Below are positions 15,177-23,574 of a DNA stretch of 64,000 nucleotides, one piece after another. A model generated the notes under the pieces. The model searched no databases and had not been told where the DNA came from. It saw only the letters and a list, made by a program, of their open reading frames with translations. Numbering within the stretch: the first letter of the stretch is position 1; the number at the start of each line of letters is the position of its first letter. The position numbers were made by a program, and so were the translations under genes. Origin of the DNA: JAAFHB01 sp963677935 (lineage in GTDB: Bacteria; Bacteroidota; Bacteroidia; Bacteroidales; Prolixibacteraceae); assembly GCA_963677935.2 (NCBI GenBank), contig CAXXEH010000002.1, positions 69,749-133,748 of the forward strand. The letters run 5' to 3'.

Positions 15177-16622
15177 TTAAGGCTCCATCCAAAGTACCGA
15201 ATTGTTGGTCCCATACTCATTTTGTTCATAGAGCTTATTCTCCGGATCGAGGATCCACGTGCCATCAATGATGAATTTATAGGTGTATTTTCCGGGACGG
15301 AGATAAAGCGGAAAGATCCATTTTCCATCCTGCCAGATCATCCTGTAACCATCTTTATTCCATCCATTAAAATTCCCTGCTACAATCACCTTCCTGGCAT
15401 CCGGATATTTGGGCAACTCGAAAAGATGATTGGCTTTCAGTGCTATAAATGAATTGTGAATCCCATTTTTTTCGGTCATGAACGGATTTACCGGATCTGT
15501 CATCCACAATCCATCAACGATAAATTTGTATTCATAATTTCCGGCGGATAGTACATAAGGTAGCTGCCACCCTTTTTCGGTCCGATCCATCACCAGCTCC
15601 TCAGTATTCCAATTGTTGAAACTACCCGCAAGTACGACTTTTTTTTCATTTGTAAACCCATCAAATTTAAACAGATACGGCTCCCCGATTGCGATGAATG
15701 AGTTGAGATTTCCCCGGCCATCGTTCCTGATCGTTTTGTTGGCTGGATCGGTTATCCACTGACCGTCGACCAAAAATTTATAGGCATAAGTCCCGTCCCT
15801 AAGGTAAACCGGCAAAGCCCACCCCCCTGCGGTTTTATTCATCATTATTCCCTTGGGGTTCCAATTGGTGAAATTACCTGTGAGCACTACTTTGCCGGCA
15901 TTTTTAAACCCTTTTAGCTCGAATTGGTAGTTGGAGCAGTAAATTATCGAATTGTATCCACCCTCACCGTCCCGTTCACGTAACTTATTATTTGGGTCTG
16001 GTATCCATTTCCCGTCGACAATGTATTTGTACGTGTATTTGCCGGGTTTAAGGTTGATATCGGCCATCCATCCGTCGTTTACGCGCTTCATTGGTGTGCT
16101 TTTTGGGTTCCATCCGTTAAAGATGCCCGATATATAGACGTTTTGTGCGGTTATATAGGCAGGCAGATAAAATTGTGCCTTATTCCCGTTATAGATGAAT
16201 GCATAAGGCAATTGCAGATTGTTTGCTCCAAAAACAACAGATTCTTCAGCGGAACTTCCGCTGAAATTCATCCATTTGTCGATCATCATAAAGACATCGT
16301 TGGTCTTGAGCGTTTTATCAACTTTTGAACTGATCGGTTTGGAAAGTTCGACAAGATTAGGACTCACTTTTTTTACTTTCCAAATTTCGTTTGCCACCTT
16401 TATTTCGCTCTTTCCATTATAAACCTGGGCAATGGTTGTACTATCAAGATCAAAGAGTGCTGAGAGCTCGTTCTGCTCCTTTACAGTCCATTTTAAATTG
16501 ATAGCGAAGATAATCCTTCCATTTTCAATCCGGCAAACCTTATCCGGATTAAACTGGGCCTGAGTGGTCAAAAAACTGATCAAACAGGCTAACAGCAGGG
16601 TATAACGTATGATTGTCTTCAT
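15177..16622 (-). CDS. Secreted protein with four tandem AMPK/CBM48-type glycogen-binding-like domains
   Basis: A 481-residue protein with a signal peptide (IIRYTLLLACLISFLTTQAQ) and a unique N-terminal region of about 125 residues. Four consecutive repeats follow (about 150-228, 233-312, 316-396, 399-480). Each repeat has a GxFNxWN motif, a basic/aromatic core, and YKFxVDGxWxxDPxN followed by NSxI. This is the E-set fold of AMPK-beta/CBM48 glycogen-binding modules. No catalytic domain is present, so it probably binds polysaccharide or protein outside the cytoplasm. It is the last gene of a five-gene operon, and its ATG overlaps the stop of the protease-like gene by 4 nt. Confidence 0.8.
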   Translation of the reverse strand: MKTIIRYTLLLACLISFLTTQAQFNPDKVCRIENGRIIFAINLKWTVKEQNELSALFDLDSTTIAQVYNGKSEIKVANEIWKVKKVSPNLVELSKPISSKVDKTLKTNDVFMMIDKWMNFSGSSAEESVVFGANNLQLPYAFIYNGNKAQFYLPAYITAQNVYISGIFNGWNPKSTPMKRVNDGWMADINLKPGKYTYKYIVDGKWIPDPNNKLRERDGEGGYNSIIYCSNYQFELKGFKNAGKVVLTGNFTNWNPKGIMMNKTAGGWALPVYLRDGTYAYKFLVDGQWITDPANKTIRNDGRGNLNSFIAIGEPYLFKFDGFTNEKKVVLAGSFNNWNTEELVMDRTEKGWQLPYVLSAGNYEYKFIVDGLWMTDPVNPFMTEKNGIHNSFIALKANHLFELPKYPDARKVIVAGNFNGWNKDGYRMIWQDGKWIFPLYLRPGKYTYKFIIDGTWILDPENKLYEQNEYGTNNSVLWMEP

Positions 16623-17623
16623 TTTTCTTCCCTTTTAGTAAAACGAATACCAAACTGTTTCTTCACAAAATTAATACAAACAATTCCCTGTTCAAGAAAA
16701 TTGTAACCGAGCATTCCGTCTACTTTTGTCCCATAGGCATCGCTCAGGGCATCGAGATTGGTAATAATTGTTTCCATCTCTCTGATCTGGATTTCCCCAA
16801 GTATAAAATCATTCATCCGTCCAAATAAGACTTCGGAACTGGCAGAACCAGCCCCTTTTAATGCGGAACGACGCGTAATGGTTAGCGTATTCAGAATACT
16901 TTTGTTCGAATCACTGCTGATGGCGTTGGTCTCAGCCCCTGTATCAAAACAGAAATTGAGATTTTTTCCTGCTATTTTCCCCTTTAAAAACAGAATATTG
17001 GAATTATTCTCAATTCGTTGAACATATTCTGGTTTAAATTCCGACCTGGCACTGTTTATCCTTTTCCCCGACTTGTCGATCCGGATCAAAACAAGTTGAT
17101 TATTTTTTGCATCAATTACGATTTCCAGATTTTTCATCATACTGAAGCCAATCAGTCCAAGAATTTTGATCCCTCTGCGGTTTTCGATATGACCGAGATT
17201 GGCAACATCGGCCCTGACATTCTTGTAGGTCAACCCTGGTAGTTCAATCCTGTTGACGGTGATCTGCTCAACCATTCCTACTGCACCTGTGATGCCGTTT
17301 GAGATTGATCCTCCTGTTTTTACATGATCTCTGAAATAGGTGGCGTTGAGAACCAGCCCGTTGGCGCCTGTATCAAAGACCAGATTTCCCGTTTGATTGT
17401 CTACTTTAGCTTCGAATACAAATAATCTTCCTGCCCGTTTCAACGGAATTACTACTGAATCTGTGGTTAGGTTGAATTCAGGAGTGTAGGTGATTGATTG
17501 AGTTGAAATACAGGTAAATGAAATCGGAAATGGAATTGAACTTGCTGATACATCGGGCGGGAGTGTAGCCGGAGCAACAACTATAAGTAAAAAGAATAAT
17601 ATTTTGTATTTTATCACTCCCAC
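16619..17623 (-). CDS. Two-lobed retropepsin-like aspartic protease, exported
   Basis: A 334-residue protein with a signal peptide. Two clan-AA aspartic-protease motifs are seen: VFDTGANGLVLN (Asp about 83) and CFDTGAETNAIS (about 227). Each is followed by a flap and hydrophobic-hydrophobic-Gly element (ILGLIGFSMM and VDGMLGYNFL). A single chain with two DTG motifs could form an active site within one molecule, unlike dimeric retropepsins. It should act in the periplasm. It lies 21 nt after the archaemetzincin gene and overlaps the next gene by 4 nt, so this operon encodes two different types of predicted protease. Confidence 0.78.
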   Translation of the reverse strand: MGVIKYKILFFLLIVVAPATLPPDVSASSIPFPISFTCISTQSITYTPEFNLTTDSVVIPLKRAGRLFVFEAKVDNQTGNLVFDTGANGLVLNATYFRDHVKTGGSISNGITGAVGMVEQITVNRIELPGLTYKNVRADVANLGHIENRRGIKILGLIGFSMMKNLEIVIDAKNNQLVLIRIDKSGKRINSARSEFKPEYVQRIENNSNILFLKGKIAGKNLNFCFDTGAETNAISSDSNKSILNTLTITRRSALKGAGSASSEVLFGRMNDFILGEIQIREMETIITNLDALSDAYGTKVDGMLGYNFLEQGIVCINFVKKQFGIRFTKREEK

Positions 17624-17644
17624 CTCCGTTAATAAAATTTTGCA

Positions 17645-18196
17645 CTAAAGTAAATAACTTTCCAGATTTGACTCCAGTTGTGCACTGCAATTGTGACAGA
17701 AATGCTGCTTTTTTTGATCAACGTCTTCAACATAAGTACTCGACCTCATTACACAGGTTATCGTCGTACAGTGTATTAAACCGAAGGTATGACCCAGCTC
17801 GTGTATGACCTCCTTCCGGAAACGATCGAGCAGGAAGCGGTTATTTCCGCTGATTCCGTAATGTTCGTTGCTGAACCTGTAAAGTGAGGCGATCCCACTC
17901 TGCCCATTCAGAAATGCCTGTCCGAAAATATAGGTAAGGATGGGAATAAAAAGATCTACATTAAATAATCCCAGGGTTTTGGAGGAGTTGGGGAACGACA
18001 ATTCATCTACCATCTTTAAAAGGTTGTTCCCATTGTATTGTCGGCGGGGTGCATCGTAATATTCACCCAAGTCAATATGACCATCTCTGAGTGAAACCGG
18101 ACAATGAAATTCTGATCGCACTGCTATAGCGACATTTTCAAGAAAATCTTTCTCAAACTGACCAAAAGAGACTAAGGTGATTGTTGGCAGACTCAT
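17645..18196 (-). CDS. amzA: Archaemetzincin family zinc metalloprotease (M54)
   Basis: A 183-residue protein with the complete archaemetzincin signature: HELGHTFGLIHC (His132, Glu133, His136, His142, Cys143), then Cys148, Met150 (the Met-turn) and the CHNC pair Cys167/Cys170. One zinc is catalytic; the four cysteines form the second, structural zinc site known from AmzA structures. There is no signal peptide, so it should be cytosolic. The bacterial function and substrate are unknown. It starts 9 nt after the sigma-54 activator gene, tying it to a signalling operon, which is an informative context for this orphan family. Confidence 0.92.
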   Translation of the reverse strand: MSLPTITLVSFGQFEKDFLENVAIAVRSEFHCPVSLRDGHIDLGEYYDAPRRQYNGNNLLKMVDELSFPNSSKTLGLFNVDLFIPILTYIFGQAFLNGQSGIASLYRFSNEHYGISGNNRFLLDRFRKEVIHELGHTFGLIHCTTITCVMRSSTYVEDVDQKKQHFCHNCSAQLESNLESYLL

Positions 18197-18205
18197 TATG
18201 CAATC

Positions 18206-19549
18206 TTATTGCTCAGCTGATTTTAAATCGTATTTCTTGATCTTATTGTAAAGAGTTACCCGGTCAACCTTTAGTGCTTTTGCTGCACGGGAAATATTCC
18301 AGTTGTATTTATTGAGAATCTGAAGAATAAAGGCCTTTTCAAAATCGTCAAGACTTTCAGTCGAATTACTGACTATCGTTTTTTCCAATGGAAGGTCTTT
18401 CAGGGTGATTCTCTTGCCATCTCCAACAACAATAGCCCGTTCGATCATATTTTCAAGTTCGCGAACGTTCCCCGGATAGGTAAATTCCTGCAATCGCCTT
18501 AAAGCTGACGGATCAATGGTTGCTGGCGGCTTATTCATTGAGGTGCAGTATTTATTGATAAAATAGTCGACCAGTAATGGGATATCGGCAAGTCGGTCGC
18601 GTAAAGGGGGAATGTGAATGTTGACCACATTTAACCGGTAAAAGAGATCTTCCCTGAATGTTCCCTGTTCAACCATGTTTTTCAGGTCCTTATTTGTGGC
18701 GCAGATCACCCTGAAATCTGAGCTGATCTCTTTGTTTCCTCCAACCCTTACAAATGTTTTTGATTCGAGTACGCGCAACAGCTCCACCTGCATTTTGGGC
18801 GATATTGTGGCAATTTCGTCGAGGAAAATCGATCCGCTGTCTGCCATTTCGAATCGCCCCTTGCGGTTATACATGGCACCTGTAAACGCTCCCTTTTCGT
18901 GTCCAAACAACTCGCTTTCGAGGAGGCTTTCGGTCAGAGCGCCGCAATGTACACTGACAAAGGGAAAGAATTTGCGCGGAGAATTGGCATGAATTGCCCT
19001 GGCAACAAGTTCCTTGCCGGTTCCGCTTTCTCCCGATATGATCACCGATGAATTGGTTTGTGCCACACTTTCCACTTCCCGGAGCATGTCTTTCATTGCG
19101 TCGCTGTTTCCGATCAGGTCCTCGACATTCTCAAGCGATACCACCTTCTTTTTCAATGTCTCGTTTTCATCAACCAACGATATTTGTTTGGTTGCATTGC
19201 GAATCAGATGGGTTAAATCGTCCGGATCAAAAGGTTTTGTAACATAGTCATAAGCTCCGTCTTTAAGGGCTTTAACGGCAGTGTCTACTGTGGCGAATGC
19301 GGTCATTACAATGACAATGGCTTCCGGTTTGATCGATTTTATTCTTCGGAGCATTTCAAGTCCATCCATCCCGGGCATTTTAATATCAGCCAGTATAATA
19401 TCAAACTGATCTGATTCAAGCATGGTAAGTGCTTTTTTCGCATTCTCTGCAGAATCAACGCGGAACCCATCCTCGAGGAACCAGTTATACAAAGAATCTC
19501 TGACCGATTCTTCATCGTCAACAATTAATATTGATATTTTTCTGGCCAT
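18206..19549 (-). CDS. NtrC-type sigma-54 response regulator
   Basis: A 447-residue bacterial enhancer-binding protein. The receiver domain (residues 1-120) has phospho-acceptor Asp55 and conserved Thr/Lys (MTAFAT, KPFDPDD). The AAA+ domain (about 145-385) has Walker A GESGTGKE, the sigma-54 contact loop GAFTGA, and an arginine-finger region. The C-terminal Fis-type HTH is ISRAAKALKVDRVTLYNKIKKY. It activates RpoN promoters when phosphorylated by a partner kinase, here the gene 11 nt upstream. Likely targets in this window are the sigma-54 promoters at 23261-23278 and 2186-2203. Confidence 0.93.
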   Translation of the reverse strand: MARKISILIVDDEESVRDSLYNWFLEDGFRVDSAENAKKALTMLESDQFDIILADIKMPGMDGLEMLRRIKSIKPEAIVIVMTAFATVDTAVKALKDGAYDYVTKPFDPDDLTHLIRNATKQISLVDENETLKKKVVSLENVEDLIGNSDAMKDMLREVESVAQTNSSVIISGESGTGKELVARAIHANSPRKFFPFVSVHCGALTESLLESELFGHEKGAFTGAMYNRKGRFEMADSGSIFLDEIATISPKMQVELLRVLESKTFVRVGGNKEISSDFRVICATNKDLKNMVEQGTFREDLFYRLNVVNIHIPPLRDRLADIPLLVDYFINKYCTSMNKPPATIDPSALRRLQEFTYPGNVRELENMIERAIVVGDGKRITLKDLPLEKTIVSNSTESLDDFEKAFILQILNKYNWNISRAAKALKVDRVTLYNKIKKYDLKSAEQ

Positions 19550-19560
19550 ATCTAATTGCG

Positions 19561-21222
19561 TTAATTTTTAATCAAAGGTAGTGTTACTGACAGAATCGTT
19601 CCATTTCCCACTTCTGATTTTACCTGAATTTTCCCTTTATGAGTTTGTACAATTCCGTGAACGATCGAAAGTCCCAGCCCAATACCACTTGCATTCTGTT
19701 TTGTAGAAAAGAATGGTTCGAAAATATGGGGAATATCTTCTGCCGCAATACCCAAACCATTGTCTTTTATTTCAAAGGTAACAGAATCCTCATCTGTATT
19801 TTTGGTTTTTATCACGATTTCACCGTTTTCAGACAAGGCTTCCGAAGCGTTTACCAGCAAAGCGATACAAGCCTGTTTAATCTGATTTGGATTGCAATAG
19901 ACTAAATCAGATTGTGCCGTAAAGTCAGTTGAAAATTTTATATTTTTAATTTTAATAGGATGTGACATTAAATCATAGGTTTCCTGAAGTATTCCCTGCA
20001 AATGCTTAGGCTCAAAGTCGTTCTGGTCCTTCCTTGAAAAATCGAGTAATCCTTTTACAATGTCCCCGCAACGTTTTGTTTCGGTTTCAATAAACTTCAG
20101 ATGTTTGAGCATCGAATCGCGTTTGGAGGTATACAGCTCAGGATTAGAGACCTGCTTGTGTAAAAGTTTTGTATAAATCAGAATGCCTGACAAGGGATTA
20201 TTGATCTCATGTGCCACTGAAGAGGATAATTTTCCCAGGGATGCCAACCGTTCGACATGCATCAATTCATCTCTTGCGGCGCCAAGTTCTTCCGATTTTT
20301 TCTGGACTTTATATTCGAGTTGTTGCGACCAGTTTTCCAGTTCAGTTGTTGCAGTGTGCAGGTTGTCTAGCATCGCATTAAAAGCCTGCGAAACCATCCT
20401 CATATCGTCGAGCTGGTTGGGTTTCAATTCAATCCGGGTGCTTTTGTCGCCATTTGCAACCGCAATGCTTACGTCTATCAGAGCGTTTAGTGGCTCCTTA
20501 ATTTTTTTGCGGGTGAAGAATAATAAAAAGGATACCAGTAATAGGGTGGCCAATATCGCCAACACCAGAAACTCGGTTGATGATTTCTGGATAGCCTTGT
20601 CCTGCGCTTCCAGAGGGATTTTGATAACCAGCGAGCCCAGTAATCTGTCGGCTTCCTTATGTGCATGACAAGAACTTGAAGAACACGATTTTTCGTTCAG
20701 TATCGGTGATTTAATCAGTAAATGCCTGCTCCCATTATCGTTTTGATTCATCTCACAGTCGCTGTTTACATTGATTATCCTGTAAGACTTCTCTTTTTCG
20801 GAGAACATCGTTTTGATATTGGCATGACAACTAATACAATTTGGATCGCTATGTTTTTTATTCTTATCTTCTGCAAATGAGGAGTACACGAGGTTTTCAT
20901 CACTGTCGTACATATTTACTTCATCAATTCCGGGTAAAGTGTTGATAATGTCCAACGTGTTGCGCAGTGAACTTTTATCATTGGCAAGCATCGAATGGTA
21001 GAGGGCGCCCTCCACTATTGAACCAATATTGTTCCCGTTTTGGCGTATGATCGTGTTGAGATAATGTTCGTTAACTGACTTGAAAATAATAAAAAATGAG
21101 ACAAACAAAAAAACCGACAGATAAGTGATGGTCAATACAACACGTCCATAAATGGACGATCTGAATTTTACGTAATTATTAAGAATTACATTGCCTGTTT
21201 GATTCTTGTGTTTAAAAAACAT
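19561..21222 (-). CDS. Membrane sensor histidine kinase with haem-c-type periplasmic domain
   Basis: A 553-residue kinase. TM1 (about 28-48) and TM2 (about 216-237) enclose a periplasmic sensor containing a canonical haem-c site CISCH (129-133) and a second CSSSSCH (180-186, a CX4CH spacing). HAMP follows (about 238-292), then a coiled coil, HisKA with phospho-His338 in SVAHEINNPLSG, and HATPase with DNGLGI and GIGLGLSIV. Covalent haem suggests sensing of redox state, NO or oxygen; the ligand is inferred only. It is the first gene of the five-gene operon and is paired with the downstream sigma-54 activator. Confidence 0.88.
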   Translation of the reverse strand: MFFKHKNQTGNVILNNYVKFRSSIYGRVVLTITYLSVFLFVSFFIIFKSVNEHYLNTIIRQNGNNIGSIVEGALYHSMLANDKSSLRNTLDIINTLPGIDEVNMYDSDENLVYSSFAEDKNKKHSDPNCISCHANIKTMFSEKEKSYRIINVNSDCEMNQNDNGSRHLLIKSPILNEKSCSSSSCHAHKEADRLLGSLVIKIPLEAQDKAIQKSSTEFLVLAILATLLLVSFLLFFTRKKIKEPLNALIDVSIAVANGDKSTRIELKPNQLDDMRMVSQAFNAMLDNLHTATTELENWSQQLEYKVQKKSEELGAARDELMHVERLASLGKLSSSVAHEINNPLSGILIYTKLLHKQVSNPELYTSKRDSMLKHLKFIETETKRCGDIVKGLLDFSRKDQNDFEPKHLQGILQETYDLMSHPIKIKNIKFSTDFTAQSDLVYCNPNQIKQACIALLVNASEALSENGEIVIKTKNTDEDSVTFEIKDNGLGIAAEDIPHIFEPFFSTKQNASGIGLGLSIVHGIVQTHKGKIQVKSEVGNGTILSVTLPLIKN

Positions 21223-21288
21223 AATGTCAAGGTGTTAGAATTGTTGGGCAGAACCTCTTAATCCAATAGATTATTTTTTATTGCAAAA

Positions 21289-21319
21289 TACAAAAAAACC
21301 GGCGCAATTGCACCGGTTT
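21289..21319 (-). terminator. Rho-independent terminator of the GcvH-like fusion gene
   Basis: On the minus strand AAACCGG and CCGGTTT enclose a short A/T-rich loop and are followed by a run of seven T. It separates the gene at 21532-23229 from the kinase operon that starts at 21222. Confidence 0.8.
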
Positions 21320-21391
21320 ATAATAATCTTTATCAGATTCTTGAATTCAAACTATTTATAGCAAAGCAACAATTCTTCGGGTTTTCTTGTT

Positions 21392-21487
21392 TTAAAGCCG
21401 GTCAGGTTTTAAAAATTCAGTCTCAAAATTCTTCCAGATTTCATCCGTCTTACGTACAGCAGCGACTTTCTCAGAAGGTTCAGGTAA
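21392..21487 (-). pseudogene. C-terminal remnant of a GcvH-fusion paralogue
   Basis: A 31-codon minus-strand frame follows a stop at 21488-21490. Its residues include DEIWKNFETEFLKPDRL, which resembles the last residues of the neighbouring upstream gene (DPEVWEDFQTKFIDISK) in spacing and character: acidic-x-x-W-x-x-F-x-T-x-F. I infer the 3' end of a tandem paralogue whose body has been deleted. The remainder of the gap 21223-21531 holds only the terminator. Confidence 0.4.
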
Positions 21488-21531
21488 TTAGAATTTGTCA
21501 GGTTAAAATATCGTGTAAGTAAAACATGATA

Positions 21532-23229
21532 TTACTTTGAGATATCAATAAATTTTGTCTGGAAATCTTCCCAAACTTCGGGATCGAGTTCAGCGAGGAT
21601 TCCATCCCTTAAAATACCTCCATCCTGCAAAACCATGGCGAAAGCAGGTGCATGGATTCTGACTACTATTGAAAAGAAATCTTTTAATCTCGAATATTCT
21701 GTTTTTAACCAGTCGGTATATTTTTCAGCCATATAGAGGAACTGGAGTTCAAGTGACCAGTTTGTAGGTTCAACCGTATATATCCAACCATCGGTAAATG
21801 GCGAATTGTTCAATAGGGTTGTATCAATTAACAGGTTCTTGTTTTGTGTTGTGATTGTACCCGTAACTGGGGAGTAAATATTTAATTGCTTTCCTTTCTG
21901 AATCAAAGTTATGATATGGTCACCTTTCTTAATCTTATCACCTGTGTTTTTCAATTCAATTCTGGTGATTGGACCTGTTATATGGAGTAGAAAATCATCA
22001 ATTCCTATTTTTACTTTACCATCCTTTTTCATAAATGCCCAGGTATGTGTGTTATCAAAATAAATACCTTTTGGGATGGTTGTAGTCTTTCCGTCAAATA
22101 CAGGTTGGATTCGTGCTGCCGTTTTATTTCCACTTAACCTTCTTTCTCTTCTGCGCTCAACAAGTTTGTCCATTATAAATCCTGCAGCCAAGAGGGTAAA
22201 AAGTATTAACAGAATAATCAGTATCAATGATAAGGATGAAGCTGGAGCATTTGTATAATTGGCAGGCTCATTGATCTTGTCCAATTGCGTTTGTCTTTCA
22301 CTGAGTACAAGGTCACTATAGCCACTTGCACTTAATATTTGCTGACCATCGGATAGAATCCAGTTCAGGAATGCAAGTTCAGCCTCGTTTTTAGGTTTTG
22401 CCTTTGAAATTGAGTAGATTTTTCCGGATAGTACTTTTGGATATTTCCCAATCCATACACCCCGGGAGAAATCCTGAAAATTATTGTAGATGGCTTCCAT
22501 ATAATCAATTTTCCCGTTCCCGTTCCTGTCGATTGGAACAAGCTGAATATTATCAGCAATGCTTTGATTGTTTAAATTCACAACCTGGACGAGCTTGCAA
22601 AAACCAATTGCATTTGGATCGTTTTGGATTGCAGAAATCATCTCCTTTTCATTGTTGACTTTGATCCCTTCAAACTTTAGTTTTTTAGTGTTCACGAAAT
22701 TCCCGAGTCCAGAAATTACCATTGGATCGTTAATCACGTAAATATGGATGGGAAGTTCATGACTGTTTTTTGAGTTTCCAAGAAGCATTCCCCAATTTTG
22801 TTTTTCGGGAGTGTCAAATATTCTGGCTAATCCGGCTGTGGTTACCCCGGTTTTGTAAATTTCATCCCTGAATGGATTTGCGGCATTCATGACGGGTACA
22901 ATTACATCACGGCCGACTACCATGTTCCATGCGGTTAGGAGATTGACTGCTCCAGAAGGTTCATCTGTAATAAATCCTATCCCAGTTCCGTTTTTTAATA
23001 TACCGGCGATATCCTTATCTTCTGATTTAATCACCTCCATTTCTAATGCCGGATTTATTTTTTTGTATTCATTTACCCATTTTGCAGTCAGAGGATACAA
23101 ATCCGGAGATGTAAATATAGTTATATTATCTTTTTTTACAGGTATATTATTGGATATTAACTCTTTACTAATAACATTGCTGTAGTTGATCAGTAAAATT
23201 CCGATAAATAAAAAGATCCTGGTTTTCAT
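21532..23229 (-). CDS. Membrane-anchored fusion: PstS-like binding domain, EF-hand, TM helix, GcvH-like domain
   Basis: A 565-residue protein. A signal peptide is followed by a periplasmic substrate-binding domain (about 33-315) of phosphate-binding-protein type (ITIFTSPDLYPLTAKWVNEY...). Inside it lies a textbook EF-hand loop DRNGNGKIDYME (234-245). A transmembrane helix (332-354) and an Arg-rich stop-transfer follow. The cytosolic GcvH/lipoyl-like domain (about 385-490) has THTWAFMKKDGKVKIGIDDF and NIYSPVTG. At the position of the lipoyl-lysine in true GcvH the sequence reads QKGKQ, placing Gly446 there with lysines on both sides. The C-terminal tail is unknown. A sigma-54 promoter lies directly upstream. 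A coupled sensor is one possible role. Confidence 0.72.
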   Translation of the reverse strand: MKTRIFLFIGILLINYSNVISKELISNNIPVKKDNITIFTSPDLYPLTAKWVNEYKKINPALEMEVIKSEDKDIAGILKNGTGIGFITDEPSGAVNLLTAWNMVVGRDVIVPVMNAANPFRDEIYKTGVTTAGLARIFDTPEKQNWGMLLGNSKNSHELPIHIYVINDPMVISGLGNFVNTKKLKFEGIKVNNEKEMISAIQNDPNAIGFCKLVQVVNLNNQSIADNIQLVPIDRNGNGKIDYMEAIYNNFQDFSRGVWIGKYPKVLSGKIYSISKAKPKNEAELAFLNWILSDGQQILSASGYSDLVLSERQTQLDKINEPANYTNAPASSLSLILIILLILFTLLAAGFIMDKLVERRRERRLSGNKTAARIQPVFDGKTTTIPKGIYFDNTHTWAFMKKDGKVKIGIDDFLLHITGPITRIELKNTGDKIKKGDHIITLIQKGKQLNIYSPVTGTITTQNKNLLIDTTLLNNSPFTDGWIYTVEPTNWSLELQFLYMAEKYTDWLKTEYSRLKDFFSIVVRIHAPAFAMVLQDGGILRDGILAELDPEVWEDFQTKFIDISK

Positions 23230-23260
23230 GGTTTCACTTTATTAATGACAAAACAAGATA

Positions 23261-23278
23261 TTCAATTATGGTGCCAAA
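23261..23278 (-). promoter_or_regulatory. Sigma-54 (-24/-12) promoter for the GcvH-like fusion gene
   Basis: The minus strand reads TTTGGCAC-CATAA-TTGAA, with exact RpoN spacing and the same C-to-A change in the -12 element as the promoter at 2186-2203. The predicted start of transcription near 23249 leaves about 20 nt to the ATG at 23229. Confidence 0.72.
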
Positions 23279-23347
23279 GGAAATTCAGCATCTTAAGGGT
23301 TTGGTAATTAGAGCATTGTAATTTTGGCGTTCAATTTTTAAACATTG

Positions 23348-23471
23348 AAAGTGTTGAATATATATACAGTATTTATGCAGAAATGCATTAAAGCGCAGTA
23401 AGTCAATAAAATACGAAACATGTATATAAAATAGACATATGTTGAAATAATCAACACTTTGAAAGTGGTTG
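23348..23471. promoter_or_regulatory. Candidate enhancer (UAS) sites for an NtrC-type activator
   Basis: The half-site AAAGTGTTGA (23348-23357) recurs as a dyad CAACACTTTGAAAGTGGTTG (23452-23471), 75-195 bp upstream of the sigma-54 promoter. That is the usual distance for enhancer-binding proteins. A further GTTGA-N5-TCAAC dyad abuts it (about 23441-23455). No other elements were recognised in this 345-bp gap. Confidence 0.5.
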
Positions 23472-23574
23472 GGGAGTAGTTTTAACTATTTGCAGCTGGT
23501 TTCGTATAAAAAAATTAAAATAATAATTATATTATTGTTGAATGGAGGAATTTGATGCGTGGAATAAATTAATT

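Noticed and set aside
20183..20668. 161-codon plus-strand frame
   Set aside because: Exact antisense of the histidine kinase HAMP/HisKA region; low-complexity Ser/Ala composition typical of a shadow frame.
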